Source: Antennarius striatus
Taxonomy: Eukaryota; Chordata; Actinopteri; Lophiiformes; Antennariidae
NCBI RefSeq assembly: GCF_040054535.1
Contig: NC_090784.1
Location: 15,634,501-15,698,500 of the forward strand
Direction of reading: 5' to 3'
Length of the DNA stretch: 64,000 nucleotides
The position numbers and the translations under genes are program-made. This document shows positions 26,607 through 39,732 of this stretch, one piece after another. The notes beneath the pieces were generated by a model that worked only from the letters and a program-made list of their open reading frames with translations, was not told the DNA's origin and made no database searches. Position 1 is the stretch's first letter. Each line of letters opens with the position of its first letter.

Positions 26607-27960
26607 TGAATCTTTTGGATCCAGTATGAAGCCAGGTGCTGCTGGCACACCATTTGCATATGTTGCAATAATGTTCTCTGCCCTTAAACCCAATAGCCAT
26701 ATTTTTCAATGTGGTTGGGAAATTCAGTCGGAAAATGACGATTAGGTCATCAACCGCAAATTTTTCATCTTAATAACAACATAGTCCTTTTTTTTTATAT
26801 ACAGTGATCTAGAATTGCATAAAAATGTGTATGACCGTAATAAAACAAGACTAACAACATTCCACAACTCTTCTTCAGGACTTGCACACTGGTTGCAAAG
26901 AGATTCATAGATCCCATTGTGTTCTGTGTCAACTGCCCCAAGTTGCATTTTTTTGTTTGTTTATATTTGTAAATTAAACTCTGTGAAAGACTCTGTGTTT
27001 ATTGGGTGAAATAGTTTGCACATCCTTTTGTTCAGTTGGATATAGCTCTGGTACGATCTGTTGAGGGGTAGAAAATACAGGTTGTTTTTCCCTCATCCAC
27101 TGGCTCCACATACAGTAAGTAAATCACATTTGTTTGATTTTCACCAGAAGACAACTGCTGGTTTTCCAATGCAGGTGTCCAAGTGACTCCAGGCCCTTGG
27201 AGGTCTTACGAACTTGGATGGATTTAGACCAAATATGTATCTGACCGAACGCGTAATGCACTGCACACATCTAAGGTCATTTTTCAGTGAAATGAAAGAA
27301 TCAATGAGAGCATGAACATATTTTAACTAAGATTTTTGACATTGTTGCTTTTGGGTGTCCAGCATCTACATTTCTTGCATTTTAAATTCAGACAGATGTT
27401 TTGGTTGCGAAAGATGTATAGGAATACTGGATTTACACGGCTGTTGTCCTATGAGATAGATCAATAAATACATACTTTTATTGATCCCAGACTGGGAAAT
27501 TCACAAATGTGTTGTTTCCTTCATTTAAATGTGTTGTTTTCCTCATTTAGTTCATACTTCTAACAAAACAAAAACGAATAGGATATCTCAAACACAGAAA
27601 GAATGAAAATTAAAGTGATGTTTTAGGTTTAATTTCCTTTGTGTCAAATCCGTTAGATTTTGAACTTTTGTTGAAAACATTCCGCAATTCATGTAGAGGA
27701 CAAACGTTTCTTATCATAAAATATGATGTTATGAAAGATTGGATCGGGAACGTATTGGTTCTACACTCAAAATATTACATAAGTAGAAAATAATTTGGCT
27801 CACAACGGTTCAATGTAGAAATTAAACATTACACTGAAGTTCAGAACACCCGAGCAAAGAGAGCGATCCAGGGCAGGGATGGTGTTTGCACATGGGTTCC
27901 ACGTCATTCGTTCCTACTCTCTGCTGGTATCTGTATCCCTCCCATCACACTGGGCGTTGC
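26607..27960. other. krtcap2 3' region and intergenic DNA
   Basis: An AATAAA near 26838 and an AAATTAAA near 26972 are possible krtcap2 poly(A) signals. A short retroposon tail (TTTTATTGATCCCAGACTGG, about 27475-27515) resembles the tails elsewhere in the window. No gene is seen. Confidence 0.5.
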
Positions 27961-27970
27961 CCCGCTGTCC

Positions 27971-28053
27971 ATAAATACTTGGATAAACTTTCAGTGAGCT
28001 CCCGCACCCTTCACGGTTCATCCCAAGACAACAGTATCTGCCTCTGCGTCCTG
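27971..28053 (+). promoter_or_regulatory. Promoter and non-coding exon 1 of the S100A11-like gene
   Basis: A TATA-like ATAAATAC at 27971-27978 is followed about 30 bases on by a probable transcript start. A non-coding exon ends at 28053 with a strong donor (CTG then GTAAGT). An untranslated first exon and a start codon in exon 2 is the usual S100 gene plan. Confidence 0.55.
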
Positions 28054-28987
28054 GTAAGTCCTCTCAAATCACGGATCGTCCGCTTCTCTTGTTTCCAACG
28101 TTGAGACGCGCTTTGGTAGAAATTTGCTTGGAAACAAAAGTCCACATTTCGCGATGAAAACGAAGGAGTTATGGTAAAATGTGGTACATGTTAGTTCGAC
28201 GCGGGTGTCTAAATGCAAAAACTGTTTTGTTTTGTTTTTTTTCCAACGTTTTTCATGGGTTTTCCTCATTTTTCTCTTGGGTGGGTTTGGGCGTCATTGG
28301 CGCATTACGCAGCAGTTTCCACCGCAGACATGTAGCCGCTCGCCCTCTGTTTGTCATCTCAAGGTTCTGGACGTCTCGTTTTTGAAACTCTTCCTACAAA
28401 TGATCAGTGGAAAGGAAAGGCATGCGAAGAGTGGGAGCTGTGAGATAAGGTTTTTAGGTTTTATGCCAGGAAAAAAAAAAAAAAACGTTTGAAAACCAGA
28501 GAATTCACTCAGAGCGCCAGTAAAACCAACACCCACATCCTGACTTAACAATGTGTTTGCTTTGGCCGTAGTCTGCTCATTGGTGGAAAGGCCACTCAGA
28601 ACAGTTACCTCAGGACAGCATGAAAAATATTACATTTCAGGAAGATTTGAATCATAAATTACAGTTAATCATACACTAATGTTCACAAAATTATTTAATA
28701 ATAATTAAATATATGTATTTAACAAGTGATGACATTGAATATACAGGGTAGTGTAAAAAAAATGGCTGCAGGCTCATGGTTCAATAAAGATCTAAGCCTA
28801 TTTAACTTCTAATATTGGGTAAATAAACTAAGTTTCACTCTTCATACTCAACTGCGTGTAAAATACCGATACGGCTCAGTAGCTTCCTGTACTTATCAGA
28901 TAAGTGAAGAAGACAATGAAGACCTATGTCCTGTGATTTTGACACCCAGATTTGTCTTTCCTGCTTTCAGCACCTGTCTCTGCAGAC

Positions 28988-29399
28988 ATGACTGCTTTGG
29001 AGAAATGCATGGAGTCCCTCATTGTCATTTTCCACCGCTATGCTGTTCAAGATGGTGATGGGAAGACATTAAGCAAAAGAGAACTGAAAAAGCTAATTGA
29101 CGAAGAGCTACCCAGCTTCATTAAAGTAAGTATATTCCACCCTCCTATATGTACACGTATGATTAATCTACCCCCAATACCCATGACTCATCCATCTTCC
29201 TTAAATTAGCATCCTAACCTTGTTGCTGCTTTTGCAGGCCCAGAAGAACACTCAAACAGTGGAGTGCATTATGAAGGATTTGGACCTCAACAAAGATGAT
29301 AAATTGGATTTTGAAGAGTTTCTCCCCCTCGTTGCAGGCCTTGCGCTGGCCTGTGAAAAGTGTTACAACCTCCACGAGAAGAAGGGAAAGAAGCAATGA
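28988..29399 (+). CDS. s100a11: S100A11-like EF-hand calcium-binding protein
   Basis: S100 proteins are small dimeric calcium sensors. Coding exons 28988-29125 and 29238-29399 give 99 aa. The N-terminal S100 loop (YAVQDGDGKTLSKREL) and a canonical C-terminal loop DLNKDDKLDFEE, with Asp/Asn/Asp/Asp/Glu at positions 1, 3, 5, 9 and 12, are intact. The segments EKCMESLI, SFIKAQK and LVAGLALACEKC match the S100A11 pattern best (mammalian: ERCIESLI, FTKNQK, LIGGLAMAC). The tail ends in a basic KKGKK. A poly(A) signal lies near 29460. S100A11 and SNX27 are also near each other in human 1q21, which supports the name. The subfamily call is from memory, without a tree. Confidence 0.8.
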
Positions 29400-29499
29400 G
29401 CAAATGCTAATGCTGAATTTTTTTTTAGTATGATGCAACACAATGTGTGCCAGATTCAAAAATAAAAACTACTGTTGATAAAATTCAACCCTTTTATGT

Positions 29500-32400
29500 T
29501 TCTTACTCTTTAATATGTTACAAAAAAACCATTGACCAGTTCACATAAGAGATCTCCTCTGGATCCATAACTTGATCAAGAGTCAATAAATTACATAATC
29601 TTAGAAGAATCGAGAAGTTTGTATCTGAATGGGTCCTGATAGATGAAATAAAGTGATCATTCAAATGTGTATATTTGTCCTGTTAGCTCACCCAAGTGAC
29701 AGCTTTTTATATGAATTATGAACACCCCTATTGGGACATAATGTAAATGATATATGTAATATGAGGGGGATACTACAAGACAGCTATTTGGAAAATTTAA
29801 CACGTTTATTTTTCTGTTTCCATGGCACTAACTCTGGCTGTAAAAGTGAACTTGAATGATTTAAGTGTTAAACGTACAACAAAATATTCAAAAGCCTTTC
29901 AGCTTCACCAAAAATACTAAATAAATGTAGAGGACACCTTCAAGAGTCTTCAGCAGACACGCTTCTCATGTCTCCATGGACTCACAACCAGGTCCGTGAG
30001 GCCGCAAACATAACGGAGAGAGAGAGTGCCATCACTTTGATCCAAAACAACCTGAAGGATGAGCTCTCTCCCTGGCACAAGCCCCAGACACACCCACACT
30101 CCTCCTAGTCTTCAATAAATGGTCCACATGAGGAGTTATGCCAAATATATCTTTTGCCAATTGTAAATTAAGATCTTTGTGTTTCAGTTGAGTAAAGGTT
30201 TTGGAAATGGCCTACAGAGAGGACAAGATTCATTTTGGGCAATCTGAAGCTTAGTGGATGGATCACAAGCATATGAGGGAGAAAGGCCCATGAAAGTATG
30301 AGAGTTGTCAGTTTTTTGGTTCAAACTTCAACCATTGGCTTGATTTTTTAAAATAAATTTAAATATTGTGTGACTTGCACTGTTGCAATGATCAATTTCA
30401 TAATAGTCAGACTCACTGCAATCTTTGTAAAATACAGAAGTTGATCATGCTTTACGGTTTTCAAATAGACTTTAAAGCCATTTGTGCAATCAGATAACAT
30501 CTACCGGTATTTTTCCTCCTCTTCATTCCAGTGTTGCTGAAATCAATACAGACATTATTTAGATGCTAGATATTAAATAGAATGAATGAAATCTGTTTGT
30601 TCAAATGTGTAAGACTCCACAATGAGATTCAATTTCTTACTGTAAAAGAGATTTTATAGTCCAACATATGTGTGATACAGGTCAACACGCTTGTGACACA
30701 CCTGGAACCAGCGGAGTGTTTTCTGCATGGGTTCATACGGTTATGTAAAGTCCACCAACATGCATTGTACATATGAAGAATTCTCAAGACATTCAAAAAT
30801 ACATGTTTTGCATTTTTGTAATATGTGGATCATTTTGACGGTCATTTTATAAGTAGCTCGCATGCTGGAAAAAAATGTGAGCACCTCTGCTGTAGATCCC
30901 TGATGTCGAAGAGCCCCAGGTTCAGTCGATAATAATAATAATGTTCAGGTCGTCACGTGATCCATTAAATTTAGCAGCACTTCCGGCTTGCGCATTAAAT
31001 CGATCCACTGCATGTCGGCAGTCTTCTCTCGTGTGACTTGCGGAATACTGATTTCGCTCCAGTGTCACAAACACCGCTGCTCGTCGTAAAATACCGATGA
31101 AGATCGACCTAATCTGTTAAAATATCTTGTGCTGCTGAAAATTACGTGGACTAGCAGTTGTCTGAAATGCCTGAATCTGGTTGGATGAGAAAGAATTAAG
31201 CTTTGTGGCTCTTAGTAAATGCTCTGAATGCTCCTTTGGGCACATTCAAGTCAGGTGTTTGCCTGGAATCCTCGCTTTTCTTTTCACGAACCGTGTGAGC
31301 GCCCTCTGCTGTTGAACACAAGGGTAGCGTCTTTTGGAAGTGATGTTTCCTTGCACCGACCACTAGGTGTCACTTGTAGGAAGCAGTGCGTTTGCTTTAA
31401 CTGACCACTAGATGTCAGTAAAGTCTTGAGAACCATTTAGCAAGTCAAGGCAGAATCTTGGAAACATTAGGTACTTCTTCCAAATGCATTTACCGTGTAT
31501 TCTGAGGTAAAAATGGGCAATTTTTCAGCAAAGTTTTTGAGTTTGTACATTTGAAAGGAATAGCATAAAAAAATAAAAGCAACACTTTTAATTTTGGCTC
31601 CATTTCACATGCATACTGAAGGAATATCCCCCTCAAATCTTGTTCAAAAATTTGGTTAAAAGTCCCACATTATACTCTTTTTAATTAATTTCATACAGCT
31701 GTCAGACGTCCAACTACACTGCATTTCCATGTATTGCCCCAAACTAATCAATGGTACCGAATTTCTACTGTCATAAAGTTGCTGAAATGAGCTCATTGGA
31801 GAACAGGCTGCTAATCTGGGCTGATCATCAAATGTGAATGAGTTCTCTCTGTCAACGCCTGCTACACGCCCCTGTTTTTGTGGAGCACCTGAGCCATGGC
31901 ACCTTAAAAGACATCAGCGGAGGAGATAACAGATGAGCATGGACAGGAGATGATAACAGCTGTGTCTTCCAACAGTCCTCAGACAATGAGGAGGAGACAA
32001 GGCTGAGACACATTTTCTCCCACCCCTGAACACCTGTTGTTAGCTCTGGTAGCGTCATCTTGACCAAGGACATCCAACAGAACACACATACATAGACATT
32101 GGACTGAAGACATAACTCGCACACACATCTGCCCTCTGCTCTTACCTGTCATGTGACTGGTGTTACATGTGTGCTACTACATGTCACAAATAAGGGGCTT
32201 TTGTTTGCCAGTCCTGCCACTAGACTGAAGTACAGTATATTCAGTTGAATTGAGAAATACGTCCATCCATTCATCAACCGCTTATCCAGAGCCGGGTGGT
32301 GGAGGAAACAACCTCAGCAGGGATGCCCATTCTACCCTCTCCTGTTGCACCTCTTCCAGCTCTTCCAGGGAGATCCTGATGCATTCTCAGGCCAGCAGGG

Positions 32401-33150
32401 AGACATAGTCTCTCCAGCGTGTCCAAGGTCTTCCCCGGTGCCTCGTCCCGTCAGGACATGCCCTGAACAACTCCCCAGGGAGGCGTCCAGGGGGCATCTG
32501 AAACAGATGCCTGAGCCACCTCAGCTGGCTCCGGTCAATATGAAGGAGCAGCCGCTCTAGTCCAAGTTCCTCCCTGGCGACTGAGCTCTTCATCTCTAAG
32601 GGTGGACCCAGCCACTTTACAGAGGAAACTCCTTTCAAACCTTTGTATCCTGGATCTTATCCTTTCTCTCATGACTCAAAGCTCATAACCATAGGTGAGA
32701 GTAAAAACACAAATGATCCCAAATTGTCTAGAAAAATTAAAAAATGATGCATATGGAAGGCTGTTTCATGAAAGACGAGAAGGCAAACACTATGTCTATG
32801 CTCCAAGCAGAAAACCCAGTATGTATTTTGTGTTATGGGAAGGTGTCTGTTGTCAAAGAGTATGACCTGCATACTTTTCGACACTTAACACAAAGCTAAG
32901 TATGCCAAATTTTGCCTTCGAGAAAAACAACAAATTTTCCAACAGTCAAAAGGAAAACTAGAATCGCAAGTGAGTTCACAAAAGCAGGAATGGTTGGACT
33001 AATAGATAGATAGATAGATACTTTATTAATCCTGGAGGATATTGTACATATCCACTGCTCAGGCATTACATCACGAATAAATACTGGATTAAACACCAGG
33101 AGATAAAGAAACACTGACATCACAGGACATACAACAAGACATACACTAAC
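29500..33150. other. Intergenic DNA between S100 genes, with retroposon fragments
   Basis: No coding exon with splice signals was found. It contains a LINE fragment (32262-32700) and a GATA-tailed repeat (33000-33166). The small open frames at 31852-32124 and 32345-32560 are shadows or repeat-derived. Confidence 0.6.
32262..32700 (-). mobile_element. Non-LTR retrotransposon (LINE) 3' fragment
   Basis: On the minus strand one reads RSQLRWLRHLFQMPPGRLPG followed by GRPWTRWRDYVSLLA, the C-terminal end of a common fish LINE polyprotein. The plus strand has the familiar CCATCCATTCATCAACCGCT end. The copy is 5'-truncated and carries frame breaks, so it is inactive. Confidence 0.7.
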
Positions 33151-33166
33151 AGACACATGCAGCAGG
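33000..33166. repeat. (GATA)n-tailed interspersed repeat, second copy
   Basis: A few GATA units, then TACTTTATTAATCCTGGAGG and about 130 bases nearly identical to those after the 6796 repeat. Its end (33166) coincides with the start of the S100 tandem-duplication unit. Confidence 0.75.
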
Positions 33167-33592
33167 TTAACTTATCAGAAAGTATGTCTGTAGACAGAAT
33201 TTATGAATCCTGGCCCATTTACCAGGTTTTTCCAGAAGTACTTGATTTAGTCGATGTGGATGACTGAGAACCTACACAAGACATCCAAAAGTACTTGTTT
33301 TTCTTCATTTTTTTGTGAATGAACATGATCATTGTTCTTCCCTTGTATAGAGAATCTTATTGTGCTCTACAGGTAATATGGCCAACTGCCTAGAATTTTT
33401 GAGTGAATGTTTATAAATGTATGAGAATGTAAGAAAAAAATTTACATTCATGTGAAAACTTTGCTATTTAGTAATTTTGTTTACTGTACTTTCACAGCTA
33501 AGATGAGGCACACACGTATTTTACATTTATTATGGAATTTTTTCGGTTACTTGGTAAACAGGTTTTAACATGTTGGGGGGGCTATATGTCCA

Positions 33593-33601
33593 CTATTTAA
33601 G
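33593..33601 (+). promoter_or_regulatory. TATA-like box of the first S100-tail gene
   Basis: CTATTTAAG lies about 60 bases upstream of the ATG. The same element is at 36857-36865, and a CTCTTTAAG variant at 39666-39674, in the two other copies. Each is followed at the same distance by a conserved TTTTTCTCCTCAGTCTG-like stretch that may be the transcript start. Confidence 0.5.
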
Positions 33602-33654
33602 AGACGTTTTTTCCCCTCAGTCTGCCACTGGTTTGAATCACTGACAACACAAAC

Positions 33655-34550
33655 ATGGAACCTGAAACTGGTGAGTGATAGTGATACACAAGATCTCAGG
33701 GAAGATATATTTGTGGAAGGAAAGAGCAGCAACAATGAAGTAAATTGTGATGCAGAACTTACAATATTGAAATGTTTATTATTTCCTACTAAAACCTCAA
33801 GCTATTGATGTTGAATGTACACTTTTATAACTTATGAAAATATGATGTACTTCAGAATATTTATTCTGTTATTTATTAAGTTATTAACCTACAGCCTGTC
33901 TATTTTTTTTTTTTTAATTACTTGCTTTTTTGCACATATTAATCAACAGTACTGTTCCACAGCTTCAGATATAGCCCCTTTGGACCAGGTTATTTTAAAT
34001 ATGGTGGAGATATTTATGGAGAATGCTACCAAAAACAAGATTCATAAGGACAAGCTGCCTGAGCTGCTGAATTCAGCGATAACAAGTACTGAGTTGACAG
34101 TAAGAGAATTAAATCACTCACAAATGATATTCACATCTTTAAAGAAAGCGTTGATTGTCCTGCTACTTGTTCAGAGCTCATATGCTAAATGGAACCTTGT
34201 ATTTTCAGGAAAAACTCAAACCAGATGAGATCACCAGAGCCATTGAAAATTTGGGAAAAAAAGAAGATGACGACAAAATCGATTTCATAGAGTTCAGCAG
34301 ATGCGTGACTATCCTGGCCAAAAGATACTTTCATATGAAGATAGGCAAGGTGATGAAGGGCGAGGAGGGTAACAAGGGTGACAAGGGCAAGGTGGACAAC
34401 GAGGTTGATGAGGACGACAAGGGCTGCAAGGGCTGCAAGGACAAGAAGGATGCCGAGGGTGACGAGGGTGACAAGTGTGACAATGGCGGCAAGGGCAAAG
34501 GCCAAAAGAAAGACAAAGATGGAGAAAAGGATGGCAAACAAGAAGAATAG
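33655..34550 (+). CDS. S100-domain protein with Lys/Gly/Asp/Glu-rich tail, copy A
   Basis: Three coding exons: 33655-33670, 33975-34099 and 34209-34550, encoding 160 aa. The acceptor at 33974 was chosen by homology with copies B and C; one a few bases upstream would also keep the frame. Residues about 8-90 form an S100-like two-EF-hand domain (LDQVILNMVEIFMENAT, then EKLKPDEITRAIENL and KIDFIEFSRCVTILAKRYF). The C-terminal loop is degenerate, with Lys instead of Asp at position 1. Residues about 95-160 are a polyampholyte tail with four Gly-X-Y triplets (GEE GNK GDK GKV), then irregular D/K/G/C sequence with three Cys. No signal peptide and no membrane segment. I do not recognise this S100 subfamily. 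AATAAA at 34766-34771. Confidence 0.85.
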
Positions 34551-34559
34551 GATGAAAAA

Positions 34560-35080
34560 ACAAATCTTAACTACCATCCTTAAGATATTCACTCTACCAG
34601 CTTGTATTTCAAAGTTTTTAATGCATTTACAGTATAGATACTGCCAAACTTGTAATTGAATGATGATGGGCATTCTGGTCCACTATGAAAGCTGTTGTTT
34701 AAAATGCAAAAGTTGATATTCTCTGTAACACAGTTTGAAAGCTCTATTCCATGAATACTTCCTAAAATAAATTCCATATAAATCTGTTGTTGCTGTATTG
34801 ATGGAAATGACTGGTCCTGTCTTTTTCATGTCCTAAAAATGATATTTCTGTATTTCCTCTCTTTGCGTCTTTTTGTACCAACTTTGTTATCACTGAGATG
34901 GGGGGGAAATGTGAGGTATTCATTCCACTAAGCAAAGTAAATTAATTTCTTAGTCAACTACCATAACTTACTCCATGATCTTTGATCCAAGTAATGATTG
35001 TTTTCAGTTGTTTGAGATTCAACCTTATAAGATTACCTGATCTGGATGAGTGAGAATCTCTACCAAAAACTTCCCCCACT

Positions 35081-35115
<35 letters not shown>

Positions 35116-36850
35116 AATTAAGCAAAGATTTCATGTCATTAAAAAAATAATTCTGTATTTTCTTTATTGAATATTTGGAGGGGTGGCACGATGGCACAGT
35201 GGGTAGTGCAATCACCCCACACCTTGAAGGTTTGAGTCCTTTCTGTGTGGAGTTTGCATGTTCTCCCCGTGTCTGCGTGGGTTCCGTCCAGGGTCTCTGG
35301 CTTCCTCCCACCACCAAAAACATGCACTTCAGGTGAATTGATTCTTCCAAATCGCCCGCAGCTTTGAGTGTGTGCATGACTAGTTGTCTTTTGTGTGGCT
35401 GCGGCGAGTGGCGCTGGCATCGCTCCGAGTGTCCCAAGCCTCTCTCTCCTAAGTCAGCTGGAGAAGTCTCCAGCAACCCCCCGTGACCTGAAAAAGTGGA
35501 AAAAGTGGGTAAGAAGATGAACAAATGAATAAGTATTTATTATTTCTAATTAATAGATCAATCAGTTTATACTGTTGTGTGTGCTATAATTGTAATGGCA
35601 ATCCTTCTGGTCCGGTACTCCACATTACCATCACTATTAAGCAGTCCCTTGGCAATGAGCTTGACACTTAAAGAATTTTCCAAGGCAGTAGCTCTGTTCA
35701 AAAACTTTACTTGAAAAAGTAAAAACAAAGTTACAAAATTCTTTCATAGGCACATTGTCAAAAAACTGTCTTGCTCCATAGGCTGCTTAACCTGGTCTGA
35801 TGGCTGTGATGTCACTAGCAGCATCATTAAAGGAGCATTTACATGTTTTTAAAGGAAAGCTACCAAAATATCATTAACAATATCAATATGGCTCTTACAA
35901 TAGTGATAAGGGCCACCAGCATGCTGGGTGCTTTTCATACAGTGTAAAATAATCCTGCAAGAGGGCGTTTCACAGAATGTTCACAATTAAATGTGCTACT
36001 ATATTTAGTTTATGAACTACTACTGTCAGCTCTGACACCTTAGGGTGTGTCAGCCAGACAATGATGTGATGATGGCTGTGGGGAAGGGTGAATGCAGAAA
36101 ATGATGAGTTATGATAATATTGCTGTATGTTTGAAATTGGATGTGTTACTCTGTTTGGTTCTCAACTCTGCGTCATATAGCGCCGTGTTCTGACTGGCTT
36201 GCAGTATGTCATAATCAACTATCTTTGAAAGAGTTAACTTATCAGAAAGTGTGAGTTTGTAGACAGTATAAATGTATACTGGCTCGTTTACCAGGTTTTT
36301 CCAGAAGTACTTGATTTCCTTGACGTGGATGACTGAGAATTTGCAAAAGACATTCAGAGGTAATTGTTTTAGTGTTTGTTCGTCTTCATTTTTTTGGAAT
36401 CCTGGTGAATGCACATGATCATTTTTCTTCTTATATCCTGTTCTTCCCTTATGTGGCGAATCTGATTGTGTTCTACAGGTAATAAGGCAAAGTGGAAGAC
36501 AGTATTGAAAAGTGTGATTTGCCCCATGAAAGGGACTTGGTAGCAGAGAAGAGAGGAGGCAACAAGGAGGAAAGACACTGCCTAGACTTTGTTGCATGGA
36601 AGTTTATAATTGTATGAGAATGAAATAAAAAATTTTAAATCCATGTGAAAACTTTGTTTCTTAGTCATTTAATTTACTTTCACATGACAACAACATTATC
36701 AGCTAAGATGATACACACATGTATTTTACATTAATTATGGAATATTTTCTCTAGATATTGGTATGCTTGGTAAGTGGGGGAATGTGAGCCGAGTTAAAGT
36801 ACATAGCTGTGTGCATAGTTGTGTGCATATAGTTCAGTCTTAACCGTGTG
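34560..36850. other. Spacer between copies A and B
   Basis: It holds the copy A 3' UTR, a CA repeat (about 35083-35110), a V-SINE (35174-35520) and, from about 35905, the duplicated 5' flank of copy B. The open frame 36109-36597 on the minus strand is a shadow of repeated flank, not a gene. Confidence 0.6.
35174..35520 (+). repeat. V-SINE/DANA-type SINE
   Basis: The head GGGTGGCACGATGGCACAGT and the core TGGAGTTTGCATGTTCTCCC, followed by CGTGTCTGCGTGGGTTCC, are the conserved parts of fish tRNA-derived V-SINEs (DANA-like). The copy runs to an A-rich tail before 35520. Confidence 0.8.
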
Positions 36851-36922
36851 TGTCGACTATTTAAGGGCGTTTTTCTCCTCAGTCTGTCACCAGTCTCAGT
36901 TTGAACAGCTGATAACACAAAC

Positions 36923-37753
36923 ATGGCAACTGGTAAGTAATGATCTCCGGGGAGATATATTTGTTGAAGGAAAGAGCAGCAGCAATGAATTAAATAATGA
37001 TGCAGAACTTACAAATTTTGAAATTCTTGTATATCTCACCTGGCTTTACTAGGCACTGAAAAGAATAGGAGAAAGCTTTATTATCTACTACTAAAAACTG
37101 AAGCTGTTGATAGTGAATGTGTACTTTTAAATCTTATGAAAATATAATGGTTGTTCAGAATAGTTCAAGTTATTTACTTGCAGCCTCTCTGTCTTCTAAA
37201 ATTTTTAAATTATAGCCCGTTTGGACCAGGTTATTTTAAACATAGAGAAGATTTTTACAGAGAATGCTACCGAAAACAAGATACCTAAGGAAAGGCTGCC
37301 TGAGCTGCTGAATTTAGAGATAAAAAGTACTGAGTTGACGGTAAGAGAATTAAATCAATCACATATGATATTCACATCTATAGGTAAAACGTTGATTGTC
37401 TTGGTTCTTGTTTAGTGCTCATATGCTTAATGGGAACTTGCATTTTTCAGGAGAAACTCAAACCAGAAGAGTTCACCAGAGCCATTGATAAATTGGAAAA
37501 AAAAGGGGCCGATGAGATCGACTTCAAGGAGTTTGTTCAGTGCGTGACTATCCTGGCCAAAAGATACTACAATATTAAGAATGGCAAGATACAGAAGGGC
37601 GAGAAGCGCAACAAGGGCAACAAGGGTGGCAAGGGAAAGAAGGACGACGAGGGTGACGAGGGCGAGAAGGGCGAGAAGGGCAAAAAGGGCAAAAAGGGCA
37701 AAGGTAAAGGTAAAGGCAAAGATGGAGAAAAGGACAGCGAACCAGAAGAATAG
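36923..37753 (+). CDS. S100-domain protein with Gly-X-Y/Lys-rich tail, copy B
   Basis: Three coding exons: 36923-36932, 37216-37340 and 37451-37753, encoding 145 aa with the same intron phases as copies A and C. It starts MATARLDQV. The S100 core reads LDQVILNIEKIFTENATENK and EKLKPEEFTRAIDKLEKK, then EIDFKEFVQCVTILAKRYYN. The second loop lacks normal calcium ligands at positions 1 and 5. The tail keeps a triplet register for about 16 triplets (GEK RNK GNK GGK GKK DDE GDE GEK GEK GKK GKK), some without Gly, and ends SEPEE. TATA-like box at 36857-36865. AATAAA at 37920-37925. Confidence 0.87.
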
Positions 37754-37925
37754 GATGATAAAAAATAATCTGAACTACCATCCTGAAGACATTTACTGTA
37801 CCAGCTTGCATTTTAATTTTTTAATGCATTCACAGGCTGTTGTTTAGAATGTGAAAGCATGTGATGCCAGTTTTCTCTGTAACATGGTTTGAAAGCTTTT
37901 TTCAGTGAATTCGTCTTCAAATAAA

Positions 37926-39700
37926 TTCCACCAAAAATGGTTTGTACTCAATCAGTGGAAATGTCTGGTCCTGTCTTTTCAACACTACGGGGTTTGGGTA
38001 TTTGGAGGTGCTGATCCCAATTCTTTGGTTCTGTGATTCCTTGCTTGCTTGTTTTGTTAATAATCCAGCAAATCCTTCAGCCTTCTAACTCTGCCACCAG
38101 AGGACGCTTCAACCCAGGAAACCCTGCCAATCTTCTTACTTTTCCTAAAGGTTGGAATTTGCAATTCCTATTTGTAATTAATAGATCAATCAGTTGCTAC
38201 AATTGTGTGTACTAAAGTGATGTTATAAGGGCCTCCATGATGCTGGGCGCTTTCATACAGTATAAATTTTTCCCATAGGAAGACGTTTCACAGAATGTTC
38301 AAAATTAAATGTGCTGCTATTTTTCATTTATGAAACGGTAAGGCATCAGATCAGTTGTATTTTTAGCTCCTTCCATATTTCCAAAATCATTGTTCGGATT
38401 TGTACTTTTGTTGTTGATATTTGTGATCACCCCTCGACTAGAATATACAACATTAACTGATATCAAAACATCAGAACGCAATGGATTTCTCGACAGCTCA
38501 GTAATTACTTTCTGTAACTTGATTTTTGCTTATTAGCCGATGTTAATCAATCTTCTTGGAAGAGTTTCAGCCAGACGATAATTTTTTTTCAGCTCCATTT
38601 CTCCAAAATATATGATGGCTGTGAGGGAGGGTGAATACAGGAATGACTTAGTTCTGATAATATTGCCATATATTTGAAATTCAATCTAAGCAGCACTTTG
38701 TTCTGACTGGCTTGCAGTCCTGTCAAAATCAGCCTTTTTGAAAAGGTTAACTTATCAGAAATCGTAAGTTTGGAGACAGTATTTATAAAACTCAGAAGTA
38801 CTTGATTTAACCTCAGCTGGATGACTGAGAACCTACACAAGACATTCAGAAGTACTTGTTTCTCTTCTTTTTTTGTGAATGCTGATGAAAAATGCTGAAA
38901 AACCTCTATTTCCTAATACTTTCTATAACTTTTACTCCACTGTGTTCATTCCACTCTTGCGTGACTAAGAGCTTTTGCGTTGTTTGGTGCAGAATTACAC
39001 TGCAGAACTAAACAACCTCCAATGCGCTTAAACCTCAACCAGGGACTTAGTAATCACAACACGTGATCATTCTTCCTGTCCTGTTCCTCCCATTGTGTGG
39101 AGAATCTGACTGTGTTCTACAGGTAATATGGCCAAGTCGACAACATTGTTGAAAAGTGTGATGTGTCCTATGAAAAAGACATGGTAGCAGGTAAGAGAGG
39201 GGGCAAAAAGAAGAAAAAAACTGCCTAGAAATTGCTGAGTTGAAGTTTATAATTATATGGGAATGTAAGAAAAAAGTCTAAAGTTCATGTGCAAACTTTG
39301 TTTTTTCATAGGTAGTTTATCAAATTGCACAAAAAACTGAAGCAGTGATAGTCTCAATGTACAAATTCGAAAACATTTACAATACTGAAAAGGACTATTT
39401 CAGGACACAGACACCCAAACACACAGACACCCAAACACACACACTCATGCACGCACACACACATATGGCTTCCACATTATTTGTTAAGATGAGGACCATA
39501 CTGTATGTAATTTATATTTATAATCGAATTTTTTTCCTGCAGATATTTACTTGCTATGCTTGGTAAACAGGTTTTGGCTGTTGGGTGTGTGTGAGCTGAT
39601 TGATTGTCTAGGTGCGGTGTGCATAGTTGTGTGTGTGTATAGTTATTACTGTAAGTGTGTGTCTACTCTTTAAGAGGCGTTTTTCTCCTAAGTTTTCAAC
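37926..39700. other. Spacer between copies B and C
   Basis: From about 38226 the sequence repeats the 5' flank of copy B. From about 38749 it contains the shared GTTAACTTATCAGAAA motif found upstream of all three copies. It also has a CA-rich tract near 39410-39465. No additional gene. Confidence 0.6.
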
Positions 39701-39732
39701 CAGTCTCAGTTTGAACGGCTGATAACACAAAC

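Noticed and set aside
34185-34673. 162-aa minus-strand open frame with hydrophobic Leu/Val stretches opposite copy A
   Set aside because: It is the reverse of the Lys/Glu/Asp-rich tail codons, which read as Leu/Phe/Val. It is not a membrane protein.
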